The notes below the pieces were generated by a model. It was given only the letters and a program-made list of their open reading frames with translations. It made no database searches and had not been told where the DNA came from. Shown here in pieces: positions 55,172 through 56,200 of a stretch of DNA of 56,200 nt. The DNA is from an uncultured Parabacteroides sp. (GTDB lineage Bacteria > Bacteroidota > Bacteroidia > Bacteroidales > Tannerellaceae), in contig NZ_CABUOD010000028.1 of the NCBI RefSeq assembly GCF_902493135.1, forward strand, positions 1 through 56,200. Reading direction: 5' to 3'. The position numbers were made by a program, and so were the translations under genes. The stretch's first letter is position 1. Each line of letters begins with the position of its first letter.

Positions 55172-55969
55172 CTATTTCTTTGCCCTATACTTCTCTATCT
55201 CCGGCAAATGCTGCTTAATCTCATTGATGCGGGTGGCATCGCTGGGGTGCGTGCTCATAAATTCGGGGGTAGAGCCGGATTTGCCGGCGGACATTTTTTG
55301 CCAGAAGTTGACGGCGACTTCGGGGTTATAGCCGGCCATTGCCATAAAGACCAGTCCCATATAGTCAGCCTCGGATTCGTGCTTACGGGAGAAAGGCAAC
55401 ATAACACCATACTGAGCGCCCAAGCCGTAAACAGAGTTACCGATCTGTTGGACGGCAGCCGATTTGTTGCTTAACGCCTGCCCCAATATCTGCGCACCGT
55501 ATTGCGCCATCAATTGCTGGCTCATACGCTCGTTGCTATGTTTGGCTACGGCATGCGCCACTTCATGGCCGATCACGACAGCCAGTTCATCGTCCGACGA
55601 AACCAGTTGCATCAATCCTTCATAGACAACAATTTTGCCACCCGGCATACAGAACGCATTGACCTGCGGATCGTTCACCAAGTTAAACTCCCAGGCGAAA
55701 TTCTTGATTTCACTCTCCAACCCGTTGTTTTTCAGATATTGCTCGGTAGCGGCAGCGATCTTCTTTCCAACACGTGTCACCATAGCGGCACCATCTTTCG
55801 ATGACGACTTCTTAGCCGATTTCATATAATCGGAATATTGGGTCAGGCTGGACGATAACACTTCCTGATCCGAAACAAGCAATACCTGCTTCCTCCCAGT
55901 CAACGGAACACTTCCGCAACTGCTCAGCAACAATAACATGGCAACGAATAAACTTGTAATCTTCTTCAT
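55172..55969 (-). CDS. M48 family metallopeptidase, lipoprotein
   Basis: 265 residues with a lipoprotein signal (SLFVAMLLLLSSCGSVPLTG, lipidated Cys at residue 18), the zinc motif HEVAHAVAKHSNER (HExxH), and the third ligand Glu in FSRKHESEADYMGLVFMAMA. The FCMPGGKIVVYEGLMQLV strand precedes the motif as in Oma1/LoiP/YcaL-type peptidases. These are periplasmic or outer-membrane-attached proteases for protein quality control. The C-terminal STHPSDATRINEIKQHLPEI is the usual end of the family. It is a single-gene unit. The 231 bp after its start (55970-56200) contain no gene I can support. Confidence 0.93.
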   Translation of the reverse strand: MKKITSLFVAMLLLLSSCGSVPLTGRKQVLLVSDQEVLSSSLTQYSDYMKSAKKSSSKDGAAMVTRVGKKIAAATEQYLKNNGLESEIKNFAWEFNLVNDPQVNAFCMPGGKIVVYEGLMQLVSSDDELAVVIGHEVAHAVAKHSNERMSQQLMAQYGAQILGQALSNKSAAVQQIGNSVYGLGAQYGVMLPFSRKHESEADYMGLVFMAMAGYNPEVAVNFWQKMSAGKSGSTPEFMSTHPSDATRINEIKQHLPEIEKYRAKK

Positions 55970-56200
55970 TTTCTATCCTTTATTTATATACCCTGCAAAA
56001 TTATAATTTCTCTTCATAAATACGACTACCGATTTTATCAAAATGTCACTGCCACCCCATCAAAATCGAATTAGTACCCCATATATTTGAATGGGTCTTG
56101 TTCACTTTTGCTGCCTTATACACAAATCATCATTCTTTTGAGTAATTCTATGCTTCCTCGTCCATAACACATTCTTTTAATCATCTTTAATTTGTTGACA

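Noticed and set aside
56040..56200. Possible insertion-sequence end at the right border of the window
   Set aside because: The sequence has GCCACCCC and TACCCC motifs but no inverted-repeat partner or transposase gene within the window, so nothing can be supported.

Overview
The window is chromosomal DNA of a gut Bacteroidales bacterium, most likely Parabacteroides or a close relative. The lineage call rests on a SusC/SusD pair, promoters of the Bacteroides type (-33 TTTG and -7 TAnnTTTG), a eukaryotic-type (GT3) glycogen synthase beside a GT35 phosphorylase, and the small cassette DUF4248 / HU-like / smalltalk / amidase. The genus is an inference from overall resemblance.

Host part, left (1-17006). 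The small cassette (117-1679) is followed by a leftward SusD-SusC operon (1740-6800). The susC promoter lies between two perfect 16-bp inverted repeats (6945-6960 and 7084-7099), the architecture of an invertible, phase-variable promoter; as read here it points at susC. Then come dnaK, a leftward operon (nitrilase-family amidase, acyltransferase, small hypothetical), rightward glycogen synthase and alpha-glucan phosphorylase, a small outer-membrane beta-barrel gene, two hairpins, and the 5' part of a lipoprotein gene.

Prophage (17007-53992, about 37 kb). A Mu-like transposable phage interrupts the lipoprotein gene. The string ACAAA flanks both ends, and joining the flanks restores the reading frame across the junction. 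Both termini carry copies of AAACGAAAAG or a near match: three closely spaced at 17018-17075 (like Mu attR), one at the far end plus a weaker site farther in (like Mu attL). The phage's own left end is therefore at window 53992. From there run: a regulatory region with repressor-like gene and operator; leftward early genes (MuA-type transposase, MuB-type ATPase, RecA-like ATPase, GemA-like protein, DUF3164, zinc-ribbon proteins, a stripped-down SPFH-like membrane protein); a rightward head module (terminase, gp36-like, portal, MuF, gpG-like, gp37-like); and a leftward late block (prohead protease/scaffold, capsid, endolysin, holin, overlapping spanins, tail tube, tail chaperone with probable frameshift, tape measure, baseplate and fibre proteins). 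At the position of Mu mom sit a small HTH-like protein, a thymidylate-synthase-family enzyme with the Asn-to-Asp change typical of dCMP-specific enzymes, and a Dam-type methylase.

Most notable points: the MuF head protein ends in a CdiA-type nuclease domain with no obvious immunity gene; the predicted nucleotide/DNA modification pair at the mom position; the invertible-promoter candidate between susC and dnaK; an overlapping spanin pair; and phased iterons in the phage control region.

Host part, right (53998-56200). The 3' remainder of the interrupted lipoprotein gene carries an extra single-base frameshift. It is followed by a bidirectional terminator and an M48-family lipoprotein metallopeptidase. 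Positions 55970-56200 show no gene.
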